The notes beneath the pieces are model-generated. The model worked only from the letters and a program-made list of their open reading frames with translations, was not told where the DNA came from and did no database searches. This document shows positions 56,294 through 64,000 of a stretch of DNA of 64,000 bases, piece by piece (the first letter of the stretch is position 1; each line of letters begins with the position of its first letter). The translations under genes and the position numbers were made by a program. The stretch lies in the NCBI RefSeq assembly GCF_047470865.1, contig NZ_JAZDRH010000006.1, positions 62,001 through 126,000 of the forward strand. The letters run 5' to 3'. This DNA is from JAZDRH01 sp047470865. Lineage in GTDB: Bacteria; Pseudomonadota; Gammaproteobacteria; Pseudomonadales; Pseudomonadaceae.

Positions 56294-57010
56294 TTAAATT
56301 GAGCGTTGATTGACGCGCTGACTGAGTTCTTCTGCACTCTCTACACGTTCTGAATAACGATCAGTCAGGTAAGGTGCATTGTTGCGCAATAGCAAAGTGA
56401 ACTTCACCAACTCCTCCATAACATCAACAATGCGGTTGTAGTAAGGCGAGGGTTTCATACGATTATTTTCATCGAACTCAAGATAGGCTTTGGCAACCGA
56501 GGATTGATTTGGGATGGTAAACATCCGCATCCAGCGACCCAATACACGGAGCTGATTGACCACATTAAAAGATTGAGAACCGCCACACACCTGCATTACT
56601 GCTAAGGTTTTCCCTTGTGTGGGGCGCACAGCACCGAGGCTAAGTGGTATCCAGTCGATTTGGCTTTTGAAAATCCCTGTCATCGCACCATGTCGTTCAG
56701 GCGAGCACCAGACTTGACCTTCCGACCACACCATTAAATCACGTAATTCTTGCACCTTTGGATGCGACTCATCTGCAGTGTCAGGCTGCGGTAAACCTTC
56801 AGGATTAAAAATACGCACCTCGGCGCCCATGTGTTTGAGCAATCTTGCGCTTTCTTCAACAACCAAACGACTGAATGAACGCTGACGCAATGAGCCGTAT
56901 AACAGTAAAATTCGTGGTGGGTGGTTAGAATCTAGCGTAGAAAACTGATCCTGACTGGGTAAGCTAATCTGCTCAGTAATAAGATTTTCTAACGGATTAT
57001 TTGTCTGCAT
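56294..57010 (-). CDS. arsH: ArsH, NADPH-dependent FMN reductase/organoarsenical oxidase
   Basis: A 238-residue flavoprotein. Family motifs are [16 protein letters not shown] near residue 50, [20 protein letters not shown] and the [14 protein letters not shown] segment. ArsH oxidises trivalent organoarsenicals. The start at 57010 (MQTNNPLEN) overlaps the arsR end by 14 nt; the frame is open 16 codons upstream. Confidence 0.93.
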   Translation of the reverse strand: MQTNNPLENLITEQISLPSQDQFSTLDSNHPPRILLLYGSLRQRSFSRLVVEESARLLKHMGAEVRIFNPEGLPQPDTADESHPKVQELRDLMVWSEGQVWCSPERHGAMTGIFKSQIDWIPLSLGAVRPTQGKTLAVMQVCGGSQSFNVVNQLRVLGRWMRMFTIPNQSSVAKAYLEFDENNRMKPSPYYNRIVDVMEELVKFTLLLRNNAPYLTDRYSERVESAEELSQRVNQRSI

Positions 57011-57356
57011 TGTTATTGCTCTCGTTATCGCAAGCACTGCTGCTATGAATACTGTCAAACAGAGCTATTGCGTCGGCAAATAGCTCTGGATTATTTTCAA
57101 TTGAGGAAGTGATGACCTGGAATGCCCAGTTTGGCAAGTCAGCAGACAAGCGGTAATACACCCACTTTCCACGTCGCTCACTTTGCAAAATTCCACACTT
57201 GCGTAATTGCGCTAAATATTGCGACACCTTTGGTTGCTCTTGATTTAGTGCAACTTGGATCTCACACACACACGCCTCCCCCGCTCTTTGGATCAAGCCA
57301 AGGCAGGTGAGCCTATTAAGGTCTGAAAGGCATTTTAAGAACTGAATCAAATCCAC
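56997..57356 (-). CDS. arsR: arsenic-responsive repressor ArsR
   Basis: A 119-residue winged-helix repressor of the ArsR/SmtB family. The metal-sensing motif is ACVCEIQ (CxC), next to the recognition helix [17 protein letters not shown], followed by the wing [11 protein letters not shown]. It is the first gene of the minus-strand ars operon and should repress its own promoter in the gap upstream until arsenite binds. Confidence 0.94.
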   Translation of the reverse strand: MDLIQFLKCLSDLNRLTCLGLIQRAGEACVCEIQVALNQEQPKVSQYLAQLRKCGILQSERRGKWVYYRLSADLPNWAFQVITSSIENNPELFADAIALFDSIHSSSACDNESNNNADK

Positions 57357-57795
57357 TGAAATACCGCCGCTGGCTCAATACATTAAGAATTTAACATATT
57401 AAAATATTCGCATATGAAGAATGAAGTGTCAATAATAAAAGCGCCGACTACAAACCTATAACCCGTTCATCTGAGCTCTTCTTACTGACTCTTTAGTAAA
57501 CATGAGCGGTTGACCGGCACGGGTATCGATGCGATCATTCCAAGCTGTTTTTTACTTAGCAGTGCATGAAGGCACACACTTTGCGAATTAGTCCACCCTA
57601 GCTTCCCTTCCTCTTAGTCATCCAATTTGCCGATGGCTGCACCAACTGCCAAAAAATGGCAGGCGCTTTTTTGCGCCAAAAATAACTCACTAAAACTCAG
57701 TAATGTCATTTAAATTGTCGTAGCTAGCACTGCACACTTTGCATCTTAGCGCGATAGATATTTGCGTTGCTGTTTGCTTATTACAAGGTTTAATC
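57357..57795. promoter_or_regulatory. divergent intergenic region arsR/sulP
   Basis: A 439-nt AT-rich gap. Near the arsR start lies ttaacatattaaaatattcgcatatg, which could hold an ArsR operator (atattcgcatat resembles a short dyad), but no exact operator can be claimed. No gene larger than a few codons is convincing. The SulP promoter should also lie here. Confidence 0.45.
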
Positions 57796-59283
57796 ATGTT
57801 TGAAAAAATGAAACTCGAATGGCTCTCTAATATCCGCGGTGATTTACTTGCAGGTATTGTTGTCGCTCTAGCCTTAATTCCAGAGGCTATTGCGTTCTCA
57901 ATCATTGCAGGCGTTGATCCAAAAGTTGGTTTGTATGCTTCGTTTTGTATTGCTGTAATTATCGCTATAGTCGGTGGGCGGCCTGGGATGATTTCTGGTG
58001 CTACCGGAGCCATGGCGTTGCTGATGGTGACCTTGGTGCGCGACCACGGACTTGAGTATCTACTTGCAGCTACTTTACTGACTGGGGTGATTCAAATTTT
58101 CGCGGGCTACCTCAAGCTTGGTAACTTAATGCGCTTTGTGTCGCGATCGGTGGTGACCGGGTTTGTAAACGCGCTCGCTATTCTTATTTTTATGGCGCAA
58201 CTGCCTGAACTGACCAATGTGACTTGGCATGTTTACGCCATGACAGCCGCAGGCCTTGGGATTATTTACCTATTCCCATATCTCCCCGTGATTGGCAAGA
58301 CTATTCCTTCACCGCTTATTTGTATTGTGCTGTTAACCACTGTCGCCATCGTGAGTGGACTTGATATACGCACCGTCGGCGATATGGGCCAATTACCGGA
58401 CACCTTGCCAATATTTTTATGGCCCGAAGTGCCTTTAACATGGGAAACACTGCTAATCATCTTGCCATACTCCATTGGGTTGACAGTAGTAGGCTTACTG
58501 GAATCCATGATGACAGCAACGATTGTTGATGATTTAACAGATACCGACAGTGATAAAAACCGTGAGTGTAAAGGTCAAGGTATTGCCAATATTGGCGCAG
58601 GACTAATGGGCGGCATGGCAGGCTGCGCTATGATTGGGCAATCTATAATTAATATTAAATCAGGCGGTAAAGGGCGCTTATCTACCTTTTCTGCCGGAGT
58701 TTTTTTGTTAATTTTAATCGTTTTCTTAGGCGATTGGCTCAAGCTGATTCCTATGGCCGCCCTAGTCGCAGTTATGATAATGGTCTCTATAGGCACCTTC
58801 TCATGGAGCTCTGTTAAAGATCTTAAAAAACACCCTCTGTCTACAAACATTGTCATGATTGCCACCGTTATAGTGGTCGTTATCACTCATAACTTAGCTA
58901 TAGGTGTGTTAGTGGGTGTGCTGCTAGCAACCTTGTTCTTTGCCAATAAAATCGGTCGTTTTATGGTAGTGAAACCGCAGCAAACAGAGAACAATGTACG
59001 GGTCTATCAAGTTACTGGTCAGGTTTTCTTTGCTTCATCCGATCAGTTTGCTTCTGCATTTGATTTTAAAGAAGCCGTGGACAAGGTCGTTATTGATCTC
59101 AGTCATGCGCATTTCTGGGATATTACTGCTGTATCGTCCTTGGACAAAGTGGTTATTAAGTTCAAACGCTTAGGGGCTGATGTAGAGATTATCGGCATGA
59201 CAGCCGCTACTGCCACTATTGTTGATAGGTTTGGCGTACACAATGATCCCAAAGAAGTCGAAAAACTGATGGCAGGCCATTAA
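57796..59283 (+). CDS. SulP-family anion transporter with STAS domain
   Basis: A 495-residue SLC26/SulP transporter. An N-terminal multi-helix region begins [22 protein letters not shown], the conserved segment seen in sulfate and bicarbonate SulP transporters, and a cytoplasmic STAS domain occupies about the last 110 residues ([35 protein letters not shown]). The start at 57796 has AAGG upstream; the frame is open 19 codons before. The substrate (sulfate, bicarbonate or other anion) is not decidable. Universal-stress gene follows by 10 nt. Confidence 0.9.
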   Translation: MFEKMKLEWLSNIRGDLLAGIVVALALIPEAIAFSIIAGVDPKVGLYASFCIAVIIAIVGGRPGMISGATGAMALLMVTLVRDHGLEYLLAATLLTGVIQIFAGYLKLGNLMRFVSRSVVTGFVNALAILIFMAQLPELTNVTWHVYAMTAAGLGIIYLFPYLPVIGKTIPSPLICIVLLTTVAIVSGLDIRTVGDMGQLPDTLPIFLWPEVPLTWETLLIILPYSIGLTVVGLLESMMTATIVDDLTDTDSDKNRECKGQGIANIGAGLMGGMAGCAMIGQSIINIKSGGKGRLSTFSAGVFLLILIVFLGDWLKLIPMAALVAVMIMVSIGTFSWSSVKDLKKHPLSTNIVMIATVIVVVITHNLAIGVLVGVLLATLFFANKIGRFMVVKPQQTENNVRVYQVTGQVFFASSDQFASAFDFKEAVDKVVIDLSHAHFWDITAVSSLDKVVIKFKRLGADVEIIGMTAATATIVDRFGVHNDPKEVEKLMAGH

Positions 59284-59293
59284 GGAGAAAATA

Positions 59294-60133
59294 ATGAACA
59301 AAATTATAACGTGTATAGACGCCTCGATTTACGCCAATGATGTTTGCACGGCAGGCATCTGGGCAGCCAAAAAGCTGAGCAAACCACTCGTATTGGTTCA
59401 TGCTATTGAAAAGAGAAATACGCCAACCGCTGATAACTTCAGTGGAGCTATCGGCTTGGGCGCACGCTCTTCTTTATTGGCAGAGTTAGCATCACTTGAT
59501 GCACAACATAGCAAAGTAGCTATCAAGCTAGGCAAAGATCTATTAACTCAAGCACAACAATGCGCGGCAGAGCAAGGCTGCAAACAGATTGAGCAAGTGT
59601 TACGCCATGGCTCAATAACCGATGTAATAAGTGCTTTAGAAGCAGATGCACGACTGGTAGTTATTGGCCGTACCAGCAAGCATTTTAAAGCGCTTGGTTC
59701 CAATATCGAGCAAATAATTCGCCAAGTTCAAACACCCATTCTAATTCCTAATCAAGGCTTTACTAAACCTCAGAGCTTTATGTTGGCTTATGATGGCCGA
59801 GAAACCGCAGACAAAGCAGTGCGGCGCATCATTGATGGAGGACTGTTACACGGCATGGTTTGTCACTTAGTGACCGTTGAGAATAATAAAAAAGGCTTAA
59901 AAGAGAACTTTGAACGGGTAAGTAACCAATTAGCCGCCGCAGGTTTCACCGTTCATGCCAGTTTTTTAACCGGTAATATTTTCACGGCACTGATGGATTA
60001 CAAGGCACAGAATGACGTTGACCTATTAGTGATGGGAGCTTTTTCCCACTCTAAGCTAGCCAGCATTTTCTTAGGCAGTAACACCCTAAGGATGCTAGAG
60101 CACACACAGTTACCTTTGGTTGTTCTACGGTAA
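59294..60133 (+). CDS. universal stress protein with two UspA domains
   Basis: A 279-residue protein with tandem UspA folds: residues 1-150 (KIITCIDASIYANDVCTAGIW) and 155-279 (FMLAYDGRETADKAVRRII). The C-terminal domain carries VMGAFSHSKLASIFLGSNT, the ATP-binding G2xG9-type loop (GxxxxSKLxxxxLGS). SulP-Usp pairs are common and likely regulate the transporter under stress, by inference. It has an AAGGAG site and is co-oriented with sulP. Confidence 0.88.
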   Translation: MNKIITCIDASIYANDVCTAGIWAAKKLSKPLVLVHAIEKRNTPTADNFSGAIGLGARSSLLAELASLDAQHSKVAIKLGKDLLTQAQQCAAEQGCKQIEQVLRHGSITDVISALEADARLVVIGRTSKHFKALGSNIEQIIRQVQTPILIPNQGFTKPQSFMLAYDGRETADKAVRRIIDGGLLHGMVCHLVTVENNKKGLKENFERVSNQLAAAGFTVHASFLTGNIFTALMDYKAQNDVDLLVMGAFSHSKLASIFLGSNTLRMLEHTQLPLVVLR

Positions 60134-60393
60134 GCCATTACTCTAGGATGTAGCAGTTTAGGCTTCTCATTTACTTTGGCGCGCAGCACTGGGATGCTGC
60201 CGCCGATTTTATACGCCGCTAAGTCTCTAAAAGACAAAATACAGTGGTGAGAAATATATCACGGAGTCTTGAGCCGTATTTAACACATAACTGGGGCGTG
60301 AAGCACTTCAGTAGAAACTACAAGCTGATGATATTAATAAAGCTATAATGCATACGCCAGCACATTCATTCGCTTAATATATACGCGCTAAAA
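60134..60393. other. noncoding stretch between usp and the left end of element 2
   Basis: No gene is seen. A short hairpin gcagca/tgctgc lies near 60184-60201 and could be a weak terminator for usp; there is no clean T run. The remainder is AT-rich. Confidence 0.4.
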
Positions 60394-60540
60394 GTTACCA
60401 ACTTTATTAGCATGCTTTTAGCATCAAAATCTCATGAGAGCGCTAAAAGTTACCAACTTTATTTTTTCATGCGATTTTTTCGAGACGCTAGCATGCGGCT
60501 TAGCGAGCAGATTTGTTACCAACTTTATTAGCATCCCACA
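60394..60540 (-). repeat. left end of element 2 with three TnsB-type sites
   Basis: Three inverted copies of gttaccaactttatt lie at 60394, 60449 and 60515, ending at cccaca (60540). The spacing of 55 and 66 bp and 147-bp length match a Tn7L-type end, and the core is the complement of the repeats at the right end of element 2 (aataaagttggtaac). The first two sites sit in an 8-base shared context cgctaaaa. Confidence 0.9.
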
Positions 60541-60545
60541 TTTCT

Positions 60546-60607
60546 TGTGGCATGGCAATAACCTTTAAAACTGTGACATTAAGGTTAAAAACTTTATTGT
60601 CACAACA
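60546..60607. repeat. fossil Tn7-like termini abutting element 2
   Basis: Directly after the tttct duplication comes TGTGGCATGGCAATAACC, like the right end of element 2, then GACATTAAGGTTAAAAAC (a second TnsB-type repeat), then the inverted actttattgtcacaaca, whose complement TGTTGTGACAATAAAG looks like a left terminus. The 62-bp block starts TGT and ends ACA with no gene inside. It could be the collapsed remains of a third element; no duplication was found on its outer side. Confidence 0.55.
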
Positions 60608-60778
60608 CTAGGTTTTGAGGAGGGCTAGTGAGGTTTATCTAAATAAACAGTCAAAAAATTATATATTCCCCACTCTTTAGAAAAGATAGCAACTAAATAT
60701 CATTTAAAGTATTTGCATAGCAAGGCTGATTCTTAGTGCTACTACCTATAGCGTCTATTTATAAGGTTAAAATTACCT

Positions 60779-61018
60779 ATGAATATTGAAGAACACGGAT
60801 TTGAAATTCACTCCCAGTTTCTTACTAAAGATGATATTCAAATCATTATTACGGAACTTGAAACTTTAGCTGTTGATTTTCCAACGCAAGGGATTCGTAA
60901 TGCAGAGAAAAAGCTCAACTCAGCGCAGCAAAGGGTTTCCCCCAAGCACCGACACATTGTACATATAGAATACAGCAGTTTTGAATTACCTCTGGGGCTG
61001 ACTTGGGCTTCGTCTTAG
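60779..61018 (+). pseudogene. phytanoyl-CoA dioxygenase-like gene with internal deletion
   Basis: The 79-residue frame begins like the N-terminus of the PhyH family (HGFEIHSQFLTKDDIQIIITEL) and ends like its C-terminus (RHIVHIEYSSFELPLGLTW). The central catalytic part with the iron-binding His-x-Asp and the distal His is missing, so about 150-200 residues seem to have been deleted in frame. Start has the weak site aaggttaaaattacc. The call is by eye and moderate. Confidence 0.5.
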
Positions 61019-61414
61019 CGATGGAGTTTACACAAAAGTCCCTTGTCACTTGCGACAGAAAATACGCACTACTGATGTTTCCTGCACGCTGGCAATTAGC
61101 GCAACCCACTTAAATTACAGCATAATTAAACGCCTTGGAAATATTCCGTGATATTTTTATTAGCGGTAAAAGCTAACTAAAAATACTGATGCAAAGGCAT
61201 TAATGAATCAATCTAGAAAAGCCTCTAATGTCCAGAGCTCTGTAAGCAAGTCAATCGCGCATTTGGCTTGGGCGCTATGTAATTTCCATTTGACTGTAAG
61301 TGCTGTGGTGGAGCATCTGTAGTAATTGATGAAAAATAGTCTGAACAGAAAAGAATTTAGCCTAAATCTAAGCCAGCAATGATATCCCAAAATAGTAAGG
61401 TCACTAACGATAGA
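61019..61414. other. intergenic stretch without convincing gene
   Basis: About 400 nt with only short frames (such as 61021-61113, 30 codons, and a minus-strand 60-codon frame 61208-61390) that lack family resemblance and good ribosome-binding sites. It may be a decayed gene. Confidence 0.4.
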
Positions 61415-61450
61415 AGTCCTAGCTATCTCTAACTAGGGCTTTTATTTATC
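61415..61450 (+). terminator. hairpin with T-rich tail, between phyH remnant and lapC
   Basis: The arms AGTCCTAG (61415-61422) and CTAGGGCT (61433-61440) pair over a 10-nt loop with one G-T pair, followed by ttttatttatc. On the plus strand this has the form of an intrinsic terminator; it may also act for the minus-strand lapC transcript, which ends 10 nt away. Confidence 0.5.
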
Positions 61451-61459
61451 CTAAGATCT

Positions 61460-62680
61460 TTAGCGTTCTCTTAATGCTTCTCGGGCGCGGTTAAGTGGTT
61501 TTATTAGGTATCTCAATATTGAGCGCTGGCCTGTTTTAATGTCAACTTCGGCTACCATACCTGGAAAAATACGAAATTCAGTACCTGCTTTATTAACTAA
61601 TACATCTTTTTCTGTACGAATCAGCACTCGGTAATAAACCATGTCACGTTTGACTTCATCGCGTAAAGTATCTGGCGAAATAAGAATTACCTTGCCTTCT
61701 AAGCCACCATAAATGGCATAGTCATATGCTGTAATCTTTACTAAGGCTTCTTGGTCTAGGCGAATATGGGCAATGTCTTGCGGTGAAATACGCGTCTCGA
61801 CTAGCAGTTGATCATCCAGTGGAATAAGGTCCATAATTTTTCCACCTGGGGCCACTACTCCGCCTTTGGTATTTAGCTCAATATTTTTGACGATTCCCCT
61901 TACAGGTGAAATAACTTTTGCTCTTTTTAGGGCATCATCGCGAGCGCGCATAATAGACTCTAAGCTTTCAATTTCTTTATTAGCTTCAGAGAGCTGTTCT
62001 CTAGCATTCACTAGGTACTCATTGCGTAGCTCTAATTTTTTGCTTTCCAACTCAGCAATAGCTCTTTGCAAACGTATCAATTCAACTTCGCTGGAGGCGC
62101 CTGTGCGTACTAACTTAAGTAATATGGCTTCTTCTTTCTTGTATAGCCTTAAAGACTGTTCTACACCTTTAACGGACTGCTCTAGCCTTTCTTTACGTGA
62201 GTTATATAGTCTTTGTTCAGCCAATATTAGCTCTGGATCAGTAACTGATGACGGAATAACGAAAGGTTCTCCTGAGACTTCAGCTTTCAAGCGAGCAGCT
62301 TTAATTAGGTTAGCTTTGTAGCGGCTACGGCTTTCATCTAAGGAGGATTCAAAACGTGTTTCATCTAAATATGCCAACACCTGCCCTTCTTCAACCAGGG
62401 CACCTTCTTGCACTTCTAAGGTAGATAGAATGCCACCTTCAAGTGATTGAATAACCTGCTCCCGTGAAGATGGAATAATTTTTCCTTGCCCTTTGGTAAC
62501 TTCATCAATTTCAAAAACTGCAGCCCACAGTACTAAAATGCTTAAGAATAAAAAAACTAGGAGCACTAAATAAGCTGTTTTAGGTATGCTAGGCTCGTGC
62601 TGTCCACCATAAAAGTAAGGGACACCTCTTAAATTCTCTTGCTCTAGCAAATTCAAGCCGGCATTTTTTTTCTTACTCAT
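61460..62680 (-). CDS. lapC: type I secretion membrane-fusion protein (HlyD family, LapC-like)
   Basis: A 406-residue adaptor. One N-terminal membrane helix (TAYLVLLVFLFLSILVLWAAVF) is followed by the lipoyl half-motif GKIIPSSREQVIQSLEGGILSTLEV, a long coiled coil (about 130-265) and the second half VISPVRGIVKNIELNTKGGVV with the family signature VAPGGKIMDLIPLDDQLLVE. It links the inner-membrane ABC exporter to an outer-membrane TolC-type pore to export RTX/Lap-type adhesins. It starts 1 nt after the ABC gene ends, so both are one operon. The name is by resemblance to Pseudomonas LapC. Confidence 0.9.
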   Translation of the reverse strand: MSKKKNAGLNLLEQENLRGVPYFYGGQHEPSIPKTAYLVLLVFLFLSILVLWAAVFEIDEVTKGQGKIIPSSREQVIQSLEGGILSTLEVQEGALVEEGQVLAYLDETRFESSLDESRSRYKANLIKAARLKAEVSGEPFVIPSSVTDPELILAEQRLYNSRKERLEQSVKGVEQSLRLYKKEEAILLKLVRTGASSEVELIRLQRAIAELESKKLELRNEYLVNAREQLSEANKEIESLESIMRARDDALKRAKVISPVRGIVKNIELNTKGGVVAPGGKIMDLIPLDDQLLVETRISPQDIAHIRLDQEALVKITAYDYAIYGGLEGKVILISPDTLRDEVKRDMVYYRVLIRTEKDVLVNKAGTEFRIFPGMVAEVDIKTGQRSILRYLIKPLNRAREALRER

Positions 62681-62681
62681 T

Positions 62682-64000
62682 CTAAACGCCTACCGGAGTG
62701 GATGACGGGTTATCGCCAATCAGTTTTTTCAGAATATCATCACGCGGTCCATCTAAGACAATCTGCCCATTATTTAAGACAATAATGCGGTCAACTAAAG
62801 ACAAAACGCTGGTTTTGTGTGTAGCTACGATTAATGTTTTATCAGCAACCCAATTTTTTAAATTGGATATAAGCTGATGTTCTGCTATTTCATCTAAGGC
62901 AGAAGTTGGTTCATCTAGCAATAAAATCTTTGATTGAGTCAGGAAGGTTCGTGCAAGTAGAACGGCTTGCCGCTGCCCTCCAGATAGGCCAATACCCCCT
63001 TCCCATAAAATTAGATTTAGCCCATCGCTACTTCGTTTTACGAGCTCGCCTGCTCCAGCTAACGTCAGTGCTTGCACTATTTGGCTGTCGGTTGCATCCG
63101 GTTTGCCCAATGTCATATTGTCACGTAAAGTACCATGGATAAGACGAGAGTTACTGCCTACATAACCTATGTCGCGGCGTACATCATAAGGATCTATAGC
63201 GGCTAAATTGACGTCATCGAGCTTTATTTGTCCCGTAACAGGATCTAGCAAGCCTGATAAGGTATAAAGTAATGTCGACTTGCCTGAGCCATTTCGACCT
63301 AATAACGCAATTTTTTCATTAGGTTTAATTTCTAAGTATTTGATTCCAAGTATGGGTGGTTTTTTCACATCATAGGTCACTGCAACCTTATCTAAAACAA
63401 AATGACCATTGATTGTAGGTTTATGAATTAGCTTTTTTCCAAACTCAGAATCTACTGGTTTTTCCATTAACTCATTGAGGCTTTTCAAGGATACTTTGGT
63501 AGATTGCCAACGTGCTAAAAGTGCTGAAACCTGCGCCATAGGGGCCATCATACGTGAGCTTAAAATAGAAGCTCCCAGTAAAACACCCGTTGTAATATCA
63601 CCATCCATCACTAAGAAAGAACCTACTAATATGGTGACCGCAAAGACTAAGGTTTGTACTGTTTGGCTCCATGTCATCAGTGCTTGAGTAATAAACTTAA
63701 CTTCTAAGTTAGTATCTCCAACTTTTTCATTAAGAAAGTTCCATTCTTGTTGGAAGCGCGGTTCTGCACGATTGAATTTAATATCTTCATTACATTGTAC
63801 GGCTTCAATTAAAGAAGCATTACGTAAGCTACTTTCGCGCATCGCTTCATTCGCCAGTCGTGCCAAGCGCGGTTGCAATAAAATGCCTGGCAGTATCATG
63901 ACAAATAACGCCACAAGCGGAATAAAAGCTAGGCTTCCTGCAATCAACCACATAATAAATAAAAAGAGTAAAAAGAATGGCAAGTCAGAGGCTGCTGTTA
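62682..64000 (-). CDS. lapB: type I secretion ABC transporter (LapB-like), N-terminus beyond window
   Basis: A minus-strand frame that stays open to the window edge (residues before the internal TTG read TAASD, continuing PFFLLFLFIMW), so the N-terminal part lies outside. Visible are the last membrane helices and a complete nucleotide-binding domain: Walker A GRNGSGKSTLL, signature LSGGQRQAV, Walker B ILLLDEPTSALDE and switch His in VATHK. LapB-type exporters are about 720 aa, of which roughly 440 are visible. It is co-transcribed with the adaptor. Confidence 0.9.
   Translation of the reverse strand, partial: TAASDLPFFLLFLFIMWLIAGSLAFIPLVALFVMILPGILLQPRLARLANEAMRESSLRNASLIEAVQCNEDIKFNRAEPRFQQEWNFLNEKVGDTNLEVKFITQALMTWSQTVQTLVFAVTILVGSFLVMDGDITTGVLLGASILSSRMMAPMAQVSALLARWQSTKVSLKSLNELMEKPVDSEFGKKLIHKPTINGHFVLDKVAVTYDVKKPPILGIKYLEIKPNEKIALLGRNGSGKSTLLYTLSGLLDPVTGQIKLDDVNLAAIDPYDVRRDIGYVGSNSRLIHGTLRDNMTLGKPDATDSQIVQALTLAGAGELVKRSSDGLNLILWEGGIGLSGGQRQAVLLARTFLTQSKILLLDEPTSALDEIAEHQLISNLKNWVADKTLIVATHKTSVLSLVDRIIVLNNGQIVLDGPRDDILKKLIGDNPSSTPVGV

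Larger units (their letters stand above)
43585..60540 (+). mobile_element. Tn7-like transposon (element 2): TnsABCDE plus arsenic island
   Basis: A complete 16,956-bp element with termini TGTGGCATGACAATAAAG (start) and the inverted TGTGGGATGCTAATAAAG (end), and tttct duplications. It has its own TnsABCDE, clearly diverged from element 1, in the same orientation. Cargo is an arsenic-resistance island and a SulP transporter/stress-protein pair, with an IS3 fragment and a tnsA relic. It lies outside element 1, so it probably arrived earlier and was pushed away from glmS. Confidence 0.93.

Noticed and set aside
60394..60540. Three spaced gttaccaactttatt copies as CRISPR or iteron repeats
   Set aside because: Orientation, spacing and the terminal cccaca identify them as the left transposon end.
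61208..61390. 60-codon minus-strand frame between the phyH remnant and lapC
   Set aside because: No ribosome-binding site and no recognisable motif; likely chance.

Overview
The window looks like a chromosomal segment of a low-GC relative of Pseudomonas (Pseudomonadaceae; genus not decidable here). The evidence is gene order. A complete Pil-Chp twitching-chemotaxis cluster (pilG-pilH-pilI-pilJ-chpA-chpB-chpC) lies divergent to gshB-tonB3-algH(yqgE)-ruvX-pyrR-pyrB-pyrC', and dsbA sits beside an endonuclease/exonuclease/phosphatase gene, as in Pseudomonas. glmR-glmS follows the pyr genes.

Layout. 1-7936: housekeeping (partial SDR epimerase, oxyR, recG, hydrolase, CobW-type GTPase, a small secreted protein, dsbA, a nuclease/phosphatase-family enzyme). 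7928-20257: the Chp system on the minus strand; pilK is absent and ChpB seems to lack its catalytic serine. 20499-29020: gshB, tonB3, algH, ruvX, the pyr genes, glmR, glmS. 29045-60540: two complete Tn7-type transposons in tandem at attTn7 just behind glmS. 60546-61459: fossil transposon ends, a broken phytanoyl-CoA dioxygenase gene and noncoding sequence. 61460-64000: a type I secretion adaptor and ABC exporter (LapC/LapB-like), cut by the window edge.

Element 1 (29045-43578, duplication ttttc) is a close relative of Tn7 itself. Its TnsA-E have the lengths I recall for Tn7 (273/702/555/508/538 aa) and both ends look like Tn7R and Tn7L. It carries a class 2 integron whose integrase is intact: codon 179, which I recall as a stop in the usual IntI2, is CAA (Gln). 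In place of the dfrA1-sat2-aadA1 resistance cassettes there is a minus-strand array: (A) a membrane protein, (B) a receiver protein plus a histidine-kinase-like ATPase, (C) an HNH nuclease, an unknown protein and a minimal nucleotidyltransferase, and (D) a truncated DNA methyltransferase. Cassettes A-C each end in a recognisable attC. A brxA (BREX) fragment lies near the left end.

Element 2 (43585-60540, duplication tttct) has a diverged TnsABCDE set and different terminal TnsB-site sequences. Its cargo is an arsenic island on the minus strand (arsR-arsH-acr3-arsC-flavin reductase-ECF sigma factor-permease-thioredoxin) and a plus-strand SulP transporter plus universal stress protein. A decayed tnsA of a third lineage and an IS3 fragment follow tnsE2. 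A further pair of Tn7-like termini abuts the outer edge of element 2. Together these suggest repeated use of one attTn7 site, with the newest arrival next to glmS.

The best candidates for undescribed biology are cassettes B and C of the class 2 integron. Both have the architecture of small phage-defence modules, but their function is inferred from domains only.
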